From Sphingobacteriaceae bacterium (GTDB taxonomy: Bacteria; Bacteroidota; Bacteroidia; Sphingobacteriales; Sphingobacteriaceae), in assembly GCA_014380615.1 (NCBI GenBank), contig JACMJM010000042.1, forward strand, positions 1-64,000: DNA of 64,000 bases, given 5' to 3'. The translations under genes and the position numbers were made by a program. Of this stretch, positions 43,178 through 50,942 are shown piece by piece. A model generated the notes under the pieces. The model did not search any database. It was not told where the DNA came from and worked only from the letters and a program-made list of their open reading frames with translations. Each line of letters opens with the position of its first letter. Positions within the stretch are counted from its first letter, which is position 1.

Positions 43178-44605
43178 TTAAACCTTATCAAGAGAGGGTA
43201 AAATTGTTTCGGCAAGTTTTATGGCCATACGAAGTGCCATAATCTTGTTATTTACTTCGGTTAATTCACTTTGCGGCTCAGAATCTGCTACAATTCCCGC
43301 ACCAGCCTGGTAATGTAGTACGTTATTTCGGCTCATAAACGAACGGATCATGATGGCGTGATTGAAATCGCCGTTGAAACCCATGTAGCCTATTGCTCCG
43401 CTATAAAAACCCCGGGGGCCGTTTTCAAACTTGTCGATCAGGGTCATCGCCATATATTTAGGCGCACCGCTTAAAGTTCCTGCCGGGAAGGTATCGCCAA
43501 CCACGTGAAAAGGATCTGTATCAGCTTTAAGCTGGCCCGTTACTTTCGAAACCAGGTGAATTATATGCGAGTAGTACTGCACTTCCTTAAACGCCCTAAC
43601 TTCAACATTTCGGCAATGCCTGCTCAGGTCGTTTCTCGCAAGGTCAACCAACATAACGTGTTCGGCACTTTCTTTAGGGTCGTTTTCGAGTTTTTCTGCC
43701 AGTTCCGCATCAAGAATATCATTTCCCGTACGTCTGAAAGTTCCGGCAATGGGATAAATCGTTGCTTCGTTATTTTTTATAGTAAGCTGTGCTTCGGGGG
43801 AAGAGCCGAAGAGCTTGAAATCTCCATAATCGAAATAGAAAAGATAAGGAGATGGGTTTATAGAACGTAAGGCCCTGTAAACGTTAAATTCATCACCCAA
43901 AAATGATTGGGAGAATCCCCTTGAGGGAACTATTTGAAATACATCGCCGCGATAAATATGCTTCTTTAGATCCTCGATCACTTTTATAAAGGCCTCGTCG
44001 GTAAAGTTCGAACTCTCGTCTCCCCGGGCTTCAAAGCCATACTCAGGAAAATTTTTGTTCTGAATCAAATATTGAATCCGTTCTATTCCCGATTTTTCAT
44101 CCGGAGCGGTACGATGTTCAAAAAGATAGAGTTCGTTTTTGAAGTGGTCGATTGCTATTACGTACCGATAAACATGATATTGCAATAGCGGGATGTTTCG
44201 CGCTCCCGAACGGTCTGTCTGAAGCTTAATATCTTCGAAATGTTCGATACTCTCGAACGTGAAATAACCGAATAATCCGTTCGAAATAAATTTAAAAAGG
44301 GTTTCTTCGGTCGAAGTAAAGCTGCTTCTAAAATCGGTTACCTCTTTTAACAGATTAAAATCCGCGTCGACCATAACCTCTCTGCCGGTTCCGTCGGGAT
44401 AATAACTCGAAAAACCGGTTTCGTTAAGCGAGATCCCCGCAATCGGATCGCAGCAAACATAGCTCATGCTATTTTCCCTGCTATGATAATCTGAACTCTC
44501 GAGAAGGATACTATTCGGGAAAACATCCCTCATTCGCAAATAAATACTTACCGGGGTAGTAGTATCCGCAAGTAGCTTTTTATACGTTGTATGTAATGTA
44601 TACAT
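43178..44605 (-). CDS. trpE: Anthranilate synthase component I
   Basis: The 475-residue chorismate-binding enzyme has GDVFQIVPSRGFSQSF, SINPSPYLFYFDYGDFKLFGSSPEA, IYPIAGTFRRTGN, LVDLARNDLSRHCR, TLSGAPKYMAM and GPRGFYSGAIGYMGFNGDFNHAIMIR. It turns chorismate and ammonia into anthranilate. The N-terminal Trp feedback site includes LLESSDYHSRENSMSY. It is the first gene after the trp attenuator, and expression should rise when charged tRNA-Trp is scarce. Confidence 0.96.
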   Translation of the reverse strand: MYTLHTTYKKLLADTTTPVSIYLRMRDVFPNSILLESSDYHSRENSMSYVCCDPIAGISLNETGFSSYYPDGTGREVMVDADFNLLKEVTDFRSSFTSTEETLFKFISNGLFGYFTFESIEHFEDIKLQTDRSGARNIPLLQYHVYRYVIAIDHFKNELYLFEHRTAPDEKSGIERIQYLIQNKNFPEYGFEARGDESSNFTDEAFIKVIEDLKKHIYRGDVFQIVPSRGFSQSFLGDEFNVYRALRSINPSPYLFYFDYGDFKLFGSSPEAQLTIKNNEATIYPIAGTFRRTGNDILDAELAEKLENDPKESAEHVMLVDLARNDLSRHCRNVEVRAFKEVQYYSHIIHLVSKVTGQLKADTDPFHVVGDTFPAGTLSGAPKYMAMTLIDKFENGPRGFYSGAIGYMGFNGDFNHAIMIRSFMSRNNVLHYQAGAGIVADSEPQSELTEVNNKIMALRMAIKLAETILPSLDKV

Positions 44606-44651
44606 AGATTTAATTAGTTCATCCCATGCCGGGACGGAAAAAGGCCAAAAA

Positions 44652-44675
44652 AAACCCGACGGATATTCGTCGGGT
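44652..44675 (-). terminator. trp attenuator terminator hairpin
   Basis: The arms AACCCGACG (44652-44660) and CGTCGGGTT (44667-44675) with a 6-nt loop are followed on the minus strand by eight T. It lies 47 nt upstream of trpE and downstream of the Trp-rich leader peptide, where an attenuator is expected. Confidence 0.88.
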
Positions 44676-44717
44676 TGATATATAATGTCGTTTGTTTAAA
44701 TTTTACGAAAACATATC

Positions 44718-44777
44718 TTCACCAGACGCGAGTTGCATCCTGCCACCACCAAATCCGGATATGTTTTAAATTCATCA
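44718..44777 (-). CDS. trpL: trp leader peptide, 19 aa with WWW
   Basis: The minus strand encodes MMNLKHIRIWWWQDATRVW then TGA: three consecutive Trp codons and a fourth just before the stop. It lies between a consensus promoter and a Rho-independent terminator ahead of trpE. This is the layout of ribosome-mediated attenuation: stalling at the Trp codons when charged tRNA-Trp is low would block terminator formation. Translation may start at either of two tandem ATGs (44777 or 44774). It is too short for standard gene callers. Confidence 0.88.
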
Positions 44778-44782
44778 TCAGC

Positions 44783-44812
44783 ACAAAAATAGAAAGAAAA
44801 TTATAACTGTCA
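44783..44812 (-). promoter_or_regulatory. trp operon promoter
   Basis: A minus-strand TTG (44812-44810), a 19-nt spacer and TATTTTTG (44790-44783) give an ideal Bacteroidota sigma-factor site. The leader-peptide ATG follows 6 nt later. Confidence 0.8.
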
Positions 44813-44829
44813 ATAGCTTAATACATTCT

Positions 44830-45276
44830 TTATCGGCCTATTATGGGCCGGCCGCTTAAAGCTATTGCCGCAATTATTATTATAAACGCTAATGTGTAAA
44901 ATATTGCCACCGTGCGATGTTTGGCTACACTGTCTATTAATCGTTTAGATTTTGAATGCCCGATGGTAATTAATGCTATCGCGATAAGCATCATGGTGGT
45001 GTGTTCTACAGTCCAGTAACGTAAAGCGTCGCTTTTCATAGCTATCGCCATGTCGCCTGCTTTTACCAAAGGGCTAATAAAATAAAGTATCAGGCCAAGG
45101 AGAAATTGGATATGCGCGCTTATTAAAGCAAAGAGATTGATTTTTCTGTTGCCCGGGGTATACGGTTTATTTCCCAACCATCCGGCGATACTCATCAGTA
45201 TAGCCAATACCAGGGTTAACATTACCACATATCTCCATCCCGAGTGCGCCTGTAATAATAATGAGTACGATTCCAT
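44830..45276 (-). CDS. Four-TM membrane protein of Bacteroidota, possible heme-binding
   Basis: The 148-residue protein has four hydrophobic helices: about 14-34, 48-66, 85-103 and 120-142. His residues sit at or near helix ends: LQAHSGWRYV, ISAHIQFLLG, VEHTTMMLIA, IGHSKSKR. Paired histidines in a four-helix bundle suggest a b-type cytochrome-like fold, but this is an inference. I do not assign a family. The ATG at 45276 (MESYSLLLQ) is preferred over one at 45303. Confidence 0.72.
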   Translation of the reverse strand: MESYSLLLQAHSGWRYVVMLTLVLAILMSIAGWLGNKPYTPGNRKINLFALISAHIQFLLGLILYFISPLVKAGDMAIAMKSDALRYWTVEHTTMMLIAIALITIGHSKSKRLIDSVAKHRTVAIFYTLAFIIIIAAIALSGRPIIGR

Positions 45277-45377
45277 AGCTTTAATTTTAAGCGAAATTAG
45301 CAAAAAGGTTTAATTCATTTTAGTCGGGCTTAACAAAGTCTTCATACAAGCTTTCCATTCACTTAAAGCCGGTACTG

Positions 45378-45385
45378 TACTTTTG
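45378..45385 (+). promoter_or_regulatory. Putative -7 box
   Basis: TACTTTTG fits TAnnTTTG and lies 17 nt upstream of the small ORF at 45403. Confidence 0.4.
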
Positions 45386-45402
45386 AAAAAAAACAATCTG
45401 CC

Positions 45403-45600
45403 ATGTTACAAGTAAAACAATACAGCAGTATAGAAGAAGTTCTTAGTTACTTTATGAATCTTCTGCCCGAGCCCAAACCCGATACAATTGCCTCGGTAAG
45501 CAAATATGCCAAAGTGGATAATGAAAGGGTGACCGTAAAAGCTATAAAGCAAAAGGTTTGCTTAGGATTTACCTGGAGCTTTGAGATTATTGTAGGTTAA
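45403..45600 (+). CDS. Small hypothetical protein, 65 aa
   Basis: The protein (MLQVKQYSSIEEVLSYFMNL at the start, VCLGFTWSFEIIVG at the end) is soluble and of mixed charge. It matches no family I know. It has a consensus -7 box and a clean ATG, and occupies the only space between two real genes, so it is probably genuine. It lies 65 bp before the response-regulator gene on the same strand. Confidence 0.5.
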   Translation: MLQVKQYSSIEEVLSYFMNLLPEPKPDTIASVSKYAKVDNERVTVKAIKQKVCLGFTWSFEIIVG

Positions 45601-45665
45601 TAAACTGCCGTTTTTTTGAATTTTGAAAAACAACTCCTTTTCCGTTTTGTATTATTTTAACATAA

Positions 45666-46061
45666 ATGCCGACAATTCAAAAAATGGATAAAAGAGTAAT
45701 AATTGTAGAAGACGAGGATAACGTTAGAGAAACTTTGGAACTACTCCTATCTAATGCCGGTTACACAGTTAAAAGTTCTGCCACAGGGACAGATATATTT
45801 AATAAGATCACGGAATTTAATCCAGATATAATATTACTGGATGTTTTACTTGGTGATTTAGACGGAAGAGATATTTGCAGAGAGATCAAGGCAAATCCTC
45901 ACACTCAAAACACTCCGGTGATTATGCTTTCGGGTGTGCCCGATGTGTATAACGCGATATCGGATGTTGGCGCAAATGATGTGGTTTCGAAGCCCTTTGA
46001 TGAAATCACCTTACTCAATCGAATTGAAAGGCAACTATCTAATTCGAAAATTCAATTATAA
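45666..46061 (+). CDS. Single-domain response regulator (CheY-like)
   Basis: The 131-residue receiver domain has VIIVEDEDNVRETLELLL (acidic pocket EDED, about 13-16), DIILLDVLLGDLDGRD with the phosphoacceptor Asp (about 58), VIMLSGV (Ser switch) and VVSKPFD (conserved Lys). There is no output domain. Such proteins relay phosphate or act by contact. No kinase is adjacent. An internal ATG at 45684 (MDKRVIIVED) is an equally likely start. Confidence 0.9.
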   Translation: MPTIQKMDKRVIIVEDEDNVRETLELLLSNAGYTVKSSATGTDIFNKITEFNPDIILLDVLLGDLDGRDICREIKANPHTQNTPVIMLSGVPDVYNAISDVGANDVVSKPFDEITLLNRIERQLSNSKIQL

Positions 46062-46127
46062 ACCGATAGTGGAATTTTTACGTACTTAGTGATAATATGA
46101 TTCGCTAAGAAATTACGTTAAGCCATT

Positions 46128-46754
46128 ATGAGATATTTTATTGTAACTCTTGTCCTTTCCACATTATTTGCCTGTAATTCATCTGGGCAGCCCACAAAAC
46201 AAGTCAAATTATCGGCGGCACCCGCAAAAGCGATAGCCGTTTTTGCCGAAGGTTGTTTTTGGTGTACCGAACATATCTACGAAGAAATAGCCGGTGTTGA
46301 TTCGGCCGTATCCGGATATACCGGCGGCCACCTTAAAAACCCGACTTACGAACAAGTTTGTACCGAAACGACCGGCCATGCCGAGGCTGTAATGGTTTAT
46401 TACGATCCAAAAATAGTTTCTTATTCTGATCTGCTCGACGCATTCTTTACATCACACGATCCAACCACCGTAAATCGTCAGAGGCCCGATGTAGGCACCT
46501 CTTACCGCTCGGCTATATTTTATAATACTGCTGCGGAAGAAGAGCAGGTTAGGAAAGCTGTTATGAAATGGACGCCCGCGTTTAAAAAACCTATTGTTAC
46601 GGAGGTAGCGCCCTTAAAATCCTTTTACCGGGCCGAAGAATATCATCAGAATTACGCGGCCTCAAACCCCGGCAACTCGTACGTGCAAAATGTATCTATG
46701 CCAAGGTTTCAGTCTTTCAAGCGTCAATGTAAATTGAAGTTAAAGGAGGATTAA
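46128..46754 (+). CDS. msrA: Peptide methionine (S)-S-oxide reductase, exported
   Basis: The 208-residue protein has a lipoprotein-like leader (MRYFIVTLVLSTLFAC, Cys 16). MsrA marks are FAEGCFWCTEHIYEEIAGVDSAVSGYTGG with the catalytic Cys in GCFW, AEAVMVYYDPKIVSYSDLL, FFTSHDPTTVNRQRPDVGTSYRSAIF, and AEEYHQNY. It repairs oxidised methionine using thioredoxin-like donors, here probably at the envelope. A Cys in FKRQCKLK near the end may be the recycling one. Confidence 0.95.
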   Translation: MRYFIVTLVLSTLFACNSSGQPTKQVKLSAAPAKAIAVFAEGCFWCTEHIYEEIAGVDSAVSGYTGGHLKNPTYEQVCTETTGHAEAVMVYYDPKIVSYSDLLDAFFTSHDPTTVNRQRPDVGTSYRSAIFYNTAAEEEQVRKAVMKWTPAFKKPIVTEVAPLKSFYRAEEYHQNYAASNPGNSYVQNVSMPRFQSFKRQCKLKLKED

Positions 46755-46780
46755 ACAAATATTATTTATCTTGCTCCTTA

Positions 46781-48010
46781 ATGGATTATCAGGTATTTAC
46801 CCTGCCAAACGGCATCAGGCTTTTACACAAACCAACAACATCATTACTGTCGCACGCATGCATTATAATTAATGCTGGTTCAAGAGATGAGGCCCAAGGC
46901 AAAGACGGACTGGCGCATTTCATAGAACATCTTCTGTTTAAGAGAACAAAAAAACGCAGTACCAACCAAATATTAAATCGCCTTGAGCTGGTTGGGGGCG
47001 ATTTAAACGCCTATACCACAAAAGAATACACCTGCATTCACGCGTCTTTTCTTAATCCGTATCTCGAACGAGCTATTGAACTTTTTCAGGATCTGGTTTT
47101 TCATTCGGTTTTCCCTCCCGATGAATTAGACAAAGAAAAAAGTGTGATCCTTGATGAAATAGCTTCCTATCAGGATCAGCCGGAAGAGGCTATTCAGGAC
47201 GATTTTGAAGATATTTTGTTCGCCAGACACCACCTGGGCAGAAACATTTTAGGCACCAGTGATTCTGTTAAGGATTTACAACGACCCGACATCCTTAATT
47301 TTCTGAAGGCAAATTATAACACGCACGAGATCGTAATCGGAGTTTTGGGTAATTACGACTTCAAGAAACTGTGCAAGACTTTTACAAAAATTTACGGTTC
47401 ACTGCCGGAAAACAAAGTTAGTTTGAACAGAAGGCCTGTTACCGACTACAATCCTGAGGGAAAAACTGTTGCCAAAACAATCGCTCAAACTCATTGCGTA
47501 ATAGGAAATCAGGCATATTCCATCCATCACCAAAATAAAACCGGTTTATTGCTGCTCAATAATTTGCTTGGCGGAACAGGAATGAGTTCGAGGCTTAACT
47601 TACAGATTCGCGAAAAGTACGGAATCGCCTATACCATCGAGTCGAATTATACCGCGTTTAGCGATACTGGAATTTTCTCGATTTATTTTGGAACCGATGC
47701 TGAGAAAGCAGCCAGAGCCACTGCCTTAGTTTATAAAGAGTTAAAGAAATTACGTGAAAATAAACTGTCGGCGGTAGCACTCCGGCAGGCTAAACAAAAA
47801 TTTACAGGCTTAATAGCTTTGGGTGAAGAAAACAGGATAGGTTTGATCATTTCTATGAGCAAAAGCCTTACAGATTACGGGCGGGCCGATACACTAGAGG
47901 AAATTTATACTAAAGTTAATGCCGTTACCGCCGAGCAGGTTTTGGAGATAGCGAATGAGATTTTTGAGCCGTCAAAGTTAACCACCCTGATTTTCGAGCC
48001 ATCAGAATAG
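46781..48010 (+). CDS. M16-family zinc peptidase (single M16 pair)
   Basis: The 409-residue protein has GLAHFIEHLLFKRTKKRS with the inverted zinc motif HFIEH (46-50), and LDKEKSVILDEIASYQDQPEE with the third ligand Glu (about 120). The C-terminal M16 half has LNNLLGGTGMSSRLNLQIREKYGIAYTIES. It has no signal peptide, unlike the 941-residue M16 protein at 12729, so it probably works in the cytoplasm. It resembles processing-peptidase-type members. It lies 26 bp downstream of msrA. Confidence 0.92.
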   Translation: MDYQVFTLPNGIRLLHKPTTSLLSHACIIINAGSRDEAQGKDGLAHFIEHLLFKRTKKRSTNQILNRLELVGGDLNAYTTKEYTCIHASFLNPYLERAIELFQDLVFHSVFPPDELDKEKSVILDEIASYQDQPEEAIQDDFEDILFARHHLGRNILGTSDSVKDLQRPDILNFLKANYNTHEIVIGVLGNYDFKKLCKTFTKIYGSLPENKVSLNRRPVTDYNPEGKTVAKTIAQTHCVIGNQAYSIHHQNKTGLLLLNNLLGGTGMSSRLNLQIREKYGIAYTIESNYTAFSDTGIFSIYFGTDAEKAARATALVYKELKKLRENKLSAVALRQAKQKFTGLIALGEENRIGLIISMSKSLTDYGRADTLEEIYTKVNAVTAEQVLEIANEIFEPSKLTTLIFEPSE

Positions 48011-48052
48011 CGTAATAAACCGCACTGATGTTTCTAAACCGCAAGATTTGAT

Positions 48053-48060
48053 TATTTTTG
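48053..48060 (+). promoter_or_regulatory. Putative -7 box of def
   Basis: TATTTTTG fits TAnnTTTG and ends 4 nt before the def ATG, giving a near-leaderless transcript. Confidence 0.45.
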
Positions 48061-48064
48061 CGTT

Positions 48065-48628
48065 ATGAAGTTACCGATTGTAGCATACGGAGATCCGGTT
48101 TTGAGGAAGAAAGCGGTTGAGTTAACCAAAGATTACCCCAATCTTTCTGAACTTATCGCCAATATGTTTGAGACAATGTACAATGCGAGCGGGGTTGGAA
48201 TTGCCGCTCCGCAAATCGGGCTTTCCGTTCGCCTTTTTGTAATCGATCTAAGTGAGAAAGATGAACCTGATCTGAAAAATTTTAAAAAGGTTTTTATTAA
48301 TGCGCAGGTACTGAATGAAGAGGGAGAAAAGTGGGATTTTAATGAAGGCTGCTTAAGTATCCCCGATATTCGGGAAGATATCAGCAGAACTCAAAAGGTA
48401 ACAATCTCTTACTTCGACGAAGACTGGAAGCAGCATACAGAGACTTTTTCCGGATTTAAAGCGCGTGTAATCCAGCACGAGTACGACCATATTGAAGGAA
48501 AGCTTTTTACAGATAAACTGAGCCCTTTGCGCCGGGCAATGTTGAAACGAAAACTCGATTCTATTTCAAAAGGAATGATTAAAGTGGAGTATAAAATGAA
48601 GTTTCCGGCCGCTTCTAAAAAACGTTAA
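48065..48628 (+). CDS. def: Peptide deformylase
   Basis: The 187-residue metalloenzyme carries all three family motifs: GVGIAAPQIG (about 44-53), EGCLSIP with the metal Cys (about 97-103) and QHEYDHIEG with two metal His (about 139-147). It removes the formyl group from new N-termini. Length and start (MKLPIVAYGDPVLRKKA) are typical. It converges with a minus-strand gene, overlapping by 4 bp. Confidence 0.97.
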   Translation: MKLPIVAYGDPVLRKKAVELTKDYPNLSELIANMFETMYNASGVGIAAPQIGLSVRLFVIDLSEKDEPDLKNFKKVFINAQVLNEEGEKWDFNEGCLSIPDIREDISRTQKVTISYFDEDWKQHTETFSGFKARVIQHEYDHIEGKLFTDKLSPLRRAMLKRKLDSISKGMIKVEYKMKFPAASKKR

Positions 48629-49263
48629 TCGCCCGACCGGCTTTTATCCCCGCGCATAATTTGTTGAATTAAGGCTCCCCAGGCAAAGGGGTTTAAAAGA
48701 GGATTTGCGCCCCGCATATTCATGTTCTGATTGCTAAGAGCGATATGGTTGTTCTGAAAGTTTAAATTATTCATTTCCGTCCCATCACGCGGAAGGGCTT
48801 TAGCCATTGCCAGAATAGATGTTTTCGCTACATTCTTTTTAGCGATTTCCAAGTCATCGTCAGCAAATTTCATCGACATAAACGCCCTGTTAAAATCGTC
48901 GACACTTGCCCAGGGCAAAACCCGCAACATGGGAAGATTAATTGCCTCAGCCTTCATTTTTATCATGGCAGTATATCTTTTATCACTAACATTCTTTGGA
49001 ATAATTAGTGCTTCCCGGCGATATCCGATCGCGCTAAAAACAATGGTGTCGCCCTCGTGGACTACAAATGAAAAATACCCCTGATGATTTGCCGATACCA
49101 CCTTTTTTTTATCAGTGATGTTGGTAACAGATACATAGGGTACCACTACATTCGAATCAACATTGTAAATCACTCCGGAAAATTGTACAAGAGGGCGATC
49201 CTGCCCCTTAGAAATGAGTGGAAGCAAAAAGAGAATAGATAATATGCCAAGCAAGTGCTTCAT
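48625..49263 (-). CDS. Exported carboxypeptidase-regulatory-like domain protein
   Basis: The 212-residue protein has a signal peptide (KHLLGILSILFLLPLISKGQ). A CarboxypepD_reg-like domain follows (about 25-100: VQFSGVIYNVDSNVVVPYVSVTNI, VHEGDTIVFSAIGYRREALII). The C-terminal half is unassigned, with an Asn/Met-rich stretch (NFQNNHIALSNQNMNMRGANPLL). Similar proteins are common in Bacteroidota envelopes. Function unknown. Confidence 0.8.
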   Translation of the reverse strand: MKHLLGILSILFLLPLISKGQDRPLVQFSGVIYNVDSNVVVPYVSVTNITDKKKVVSANHQGYFSFVVHEGDTIVFSAIGYRREALIIPKNVSDKRYTAMIKMKAEAINLPMLRVLPWASVDDFNRAFMSMKFADDDLEIAKKNVAKTSILAMAKALPRDGTEMNNLNFQNNHIALSNQNMNMRGANPLLNPFAWGALIQQIMRGDKSRSGD

Positions 49264-49401
49264 CCGTGTAAACGTAACAAAAATTGTGCAAGAGTTATGT
49301 TAAAAACTGTTAAGAGATGGCCCTGCGATGCTTTCCAAACTCATGAATAAAAAAAGCGATCCGTTTTATAACGCCATCGCCTCCGCAATATTTCAACTAT
49401 T

Positions 49402-49680
49402 TTAATTTACCGCATGCGGCATTACAGCGTTTGGATCATCCATGTCTGTAAGATTTACCGCCTCCACCCCTTCTATCTCCGGAACAGCTTTTTTAATAGC
49501 TTGTTCAATGCCTGCTTTCAAGGTCATGATACTCATCGGGCATGAGCCGCAGGCGCCAAGCAATTTAAGTTTTACAATGTTGTCGGGCGTAATTTCTTCT
49601 ACAGATACATTGCCTCCATCCGCCTCCAAATAAGGGCGGATAGAATCCAGGGCACTTTCCACTTTTTGCAACAAATCCAT
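49402..49680 (-). CDS. NifU-like C-terminal domain (Fe-S scaffold/carrier) protein
   Basis: The 92-residue protein has RPYLEADGGNVSVEEI (about 15-30) and LLGACGSCPMSIMTLKAGIEQAI with the CxxC motif (Cys44, Cys47). This is the Nfu fold that carries a bridged Fe4S4 cluster between two monomers. It lies 41 bp downstream of the Mrp ATPase gene, another Fe-S carrier, which supports joint work in cluster delivery. Confidence 0.94.
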   Translation of the reverse strand: MDLLQKVESALDSIRPYLEADGGNVSVEEITPDNIVKLKLLGACGSCPMSIMTLKAGIEQAIKKAVPEIEGVEAVNLTDMDDPNAVMPHAVN

Positions 49681-49721
49681 TTTAATCTTTTTTTAAAATT
49701 ACGAAAATTAATTTTTTAAAC

Positions 49722-50795
49722 CTACTTAGCCGGTGCTTTCGCATTAACTATAGAAACCTGCTGGGCCACCCTTTCCGCTACATCTAAAAATGCTGCCGAC
49801 ATTGGATTCTGTTCATCCAAAATAATAGGCGTTCCCGAATCTCCGGCGTCACTTATACCCTTTACCAAAGGAATTTCTCCTAAAAAAGTAGTATCATACA
49901 TTTCAGCCAGCCTGCGGCCACCGCCCTGGCCAAATATGTAATACTTATTTTCCGGAAGCTCTGCCGGGGTGAAATACGACATGTTTTCTACGATACCCAA
50001 AATAGGTACATTTATAGATTCCATTAAGAACATTCCGATTCCTTTTTTAGCATCAGATAAGGCAACATTTTGCGGTGTGGTTACAATAACCGCACCCGCC
50101 ACAGGGTAATTTTGTGTTAACGTGATATGAATATCTCCCGTTCCTGGAGGGAGATCTACTACCAGATAATCAAGCTCACCCCAGTCGGCATCATTAAACA
50201 ATTGTTTTATTGCGTTTGATGCCATTGGCCCTCTCCAGGGGATAGGCTGGTTCGGATCTGTAAAAAAACCTATAGAGAGAAGCTTTATGCCGTATTTTTC
50301 AATTGGCTCTATACGGGTTTTTCCTTCGGGAGTTTGTGTCGCAACTGGCCGGGCTGTTTCTAATCCAAACATTATGGGGATAGAAGGGCCGTAAATATCA
50401 GCGTCGATCAGTCCAACCCGGGCTCCTCTTTTTGATAATCCCAAAGCGAGGTTTGCCGAAACGGTTGATTTTCCTACCCCACCCTTACCAGAGGCTACCA
50501 CGATTATATTCCGGATATTGCTTAGCGGCTGGTTCTTTTGGGTGGTTACCCTCGATGTCATCTTCACATCAACCACAATATCTTTACTTATAAAATGCGC
50601 GATGGCATTTCGGCAGGCATTTTCAATTAATGCTTTTAAAGGGCAGGCGGGAGTTGTTAATACTACCGAAAAGGTTAAATGATTACCTTCTATGATAATA
50701 TCCTCGATCATGTTTAAAGTCACCAGATCTTTTTTCAGATCGGGTTCTTCTACATGGCTCAATGCGCTTAAAACTTGTTCTTTTGTGGTCATCAA
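49722..50795 (-). CDS. Mrp/NBP35-type Fe-S carrier ATPase
   Basis: The 357-residue protein has an N-terminal MIP18/DUF59 domain (VLSALSHVEEPDLKKDLVTLNMIEDI). The P-loop ATPase has VVASGKGGVGKSTVSANLALGL (deviant Walker A, about 100-115), LIDADIYGPSIP, YLVVDLPPGTGDIHITL and VGVVTTP-like strands. The CPxC motif of many ApbC proteins is absent: the region reads ENMSYFTPAELPENKYYIFG, as in other Bacteroidota. It probably assembles or transfers Fe-S clusters with the adjacent Nfu-type protein. Confidence 0.93.
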   Translation of the reverse strand: MMTTKEQVLSALSHVEEPDLKKDLVTLNMIEDIIIEGNHLTFSVVLTTPACPLKALIENACRNAIAHFISKDIVVDVKMTSRVTTQKNQPLSNIRNIIVVASGKGGVGKSTVSANLALGLSKRGARVGLIDADIYGPSIPIMFGLETARPVATQTPEGKTRIEPIEKYGIKLLSIGFFTDPNQPIPWRGPMASNAIKQLFNDADWGELDYLVVDLPPGTGDIHITLTQNYPVAGAVIVTTPQNVALSDAKKGIGMFLMESINVPILGIVENMSYFTPAELPENKYYIFGQGGGRRLAEMYDTTFLGEIPLVKGISDAGDSGTPIILDEQNPMSAAFLDVAERVAQQVSIVNAKAPAK

Positions 50796-50942
50796 AGAAT
50801 TGTGAGATGCAAATTTATGAAACCTATACCTATTATACTTGTTTGCATAATGAATTTGCAGATATTTACATTCTGGAAATAAAACTCCTCATTAATCGTT
50901 TTGTAAGATTCTATTAAATGAAATTCAAAGCCTTCATTATAC

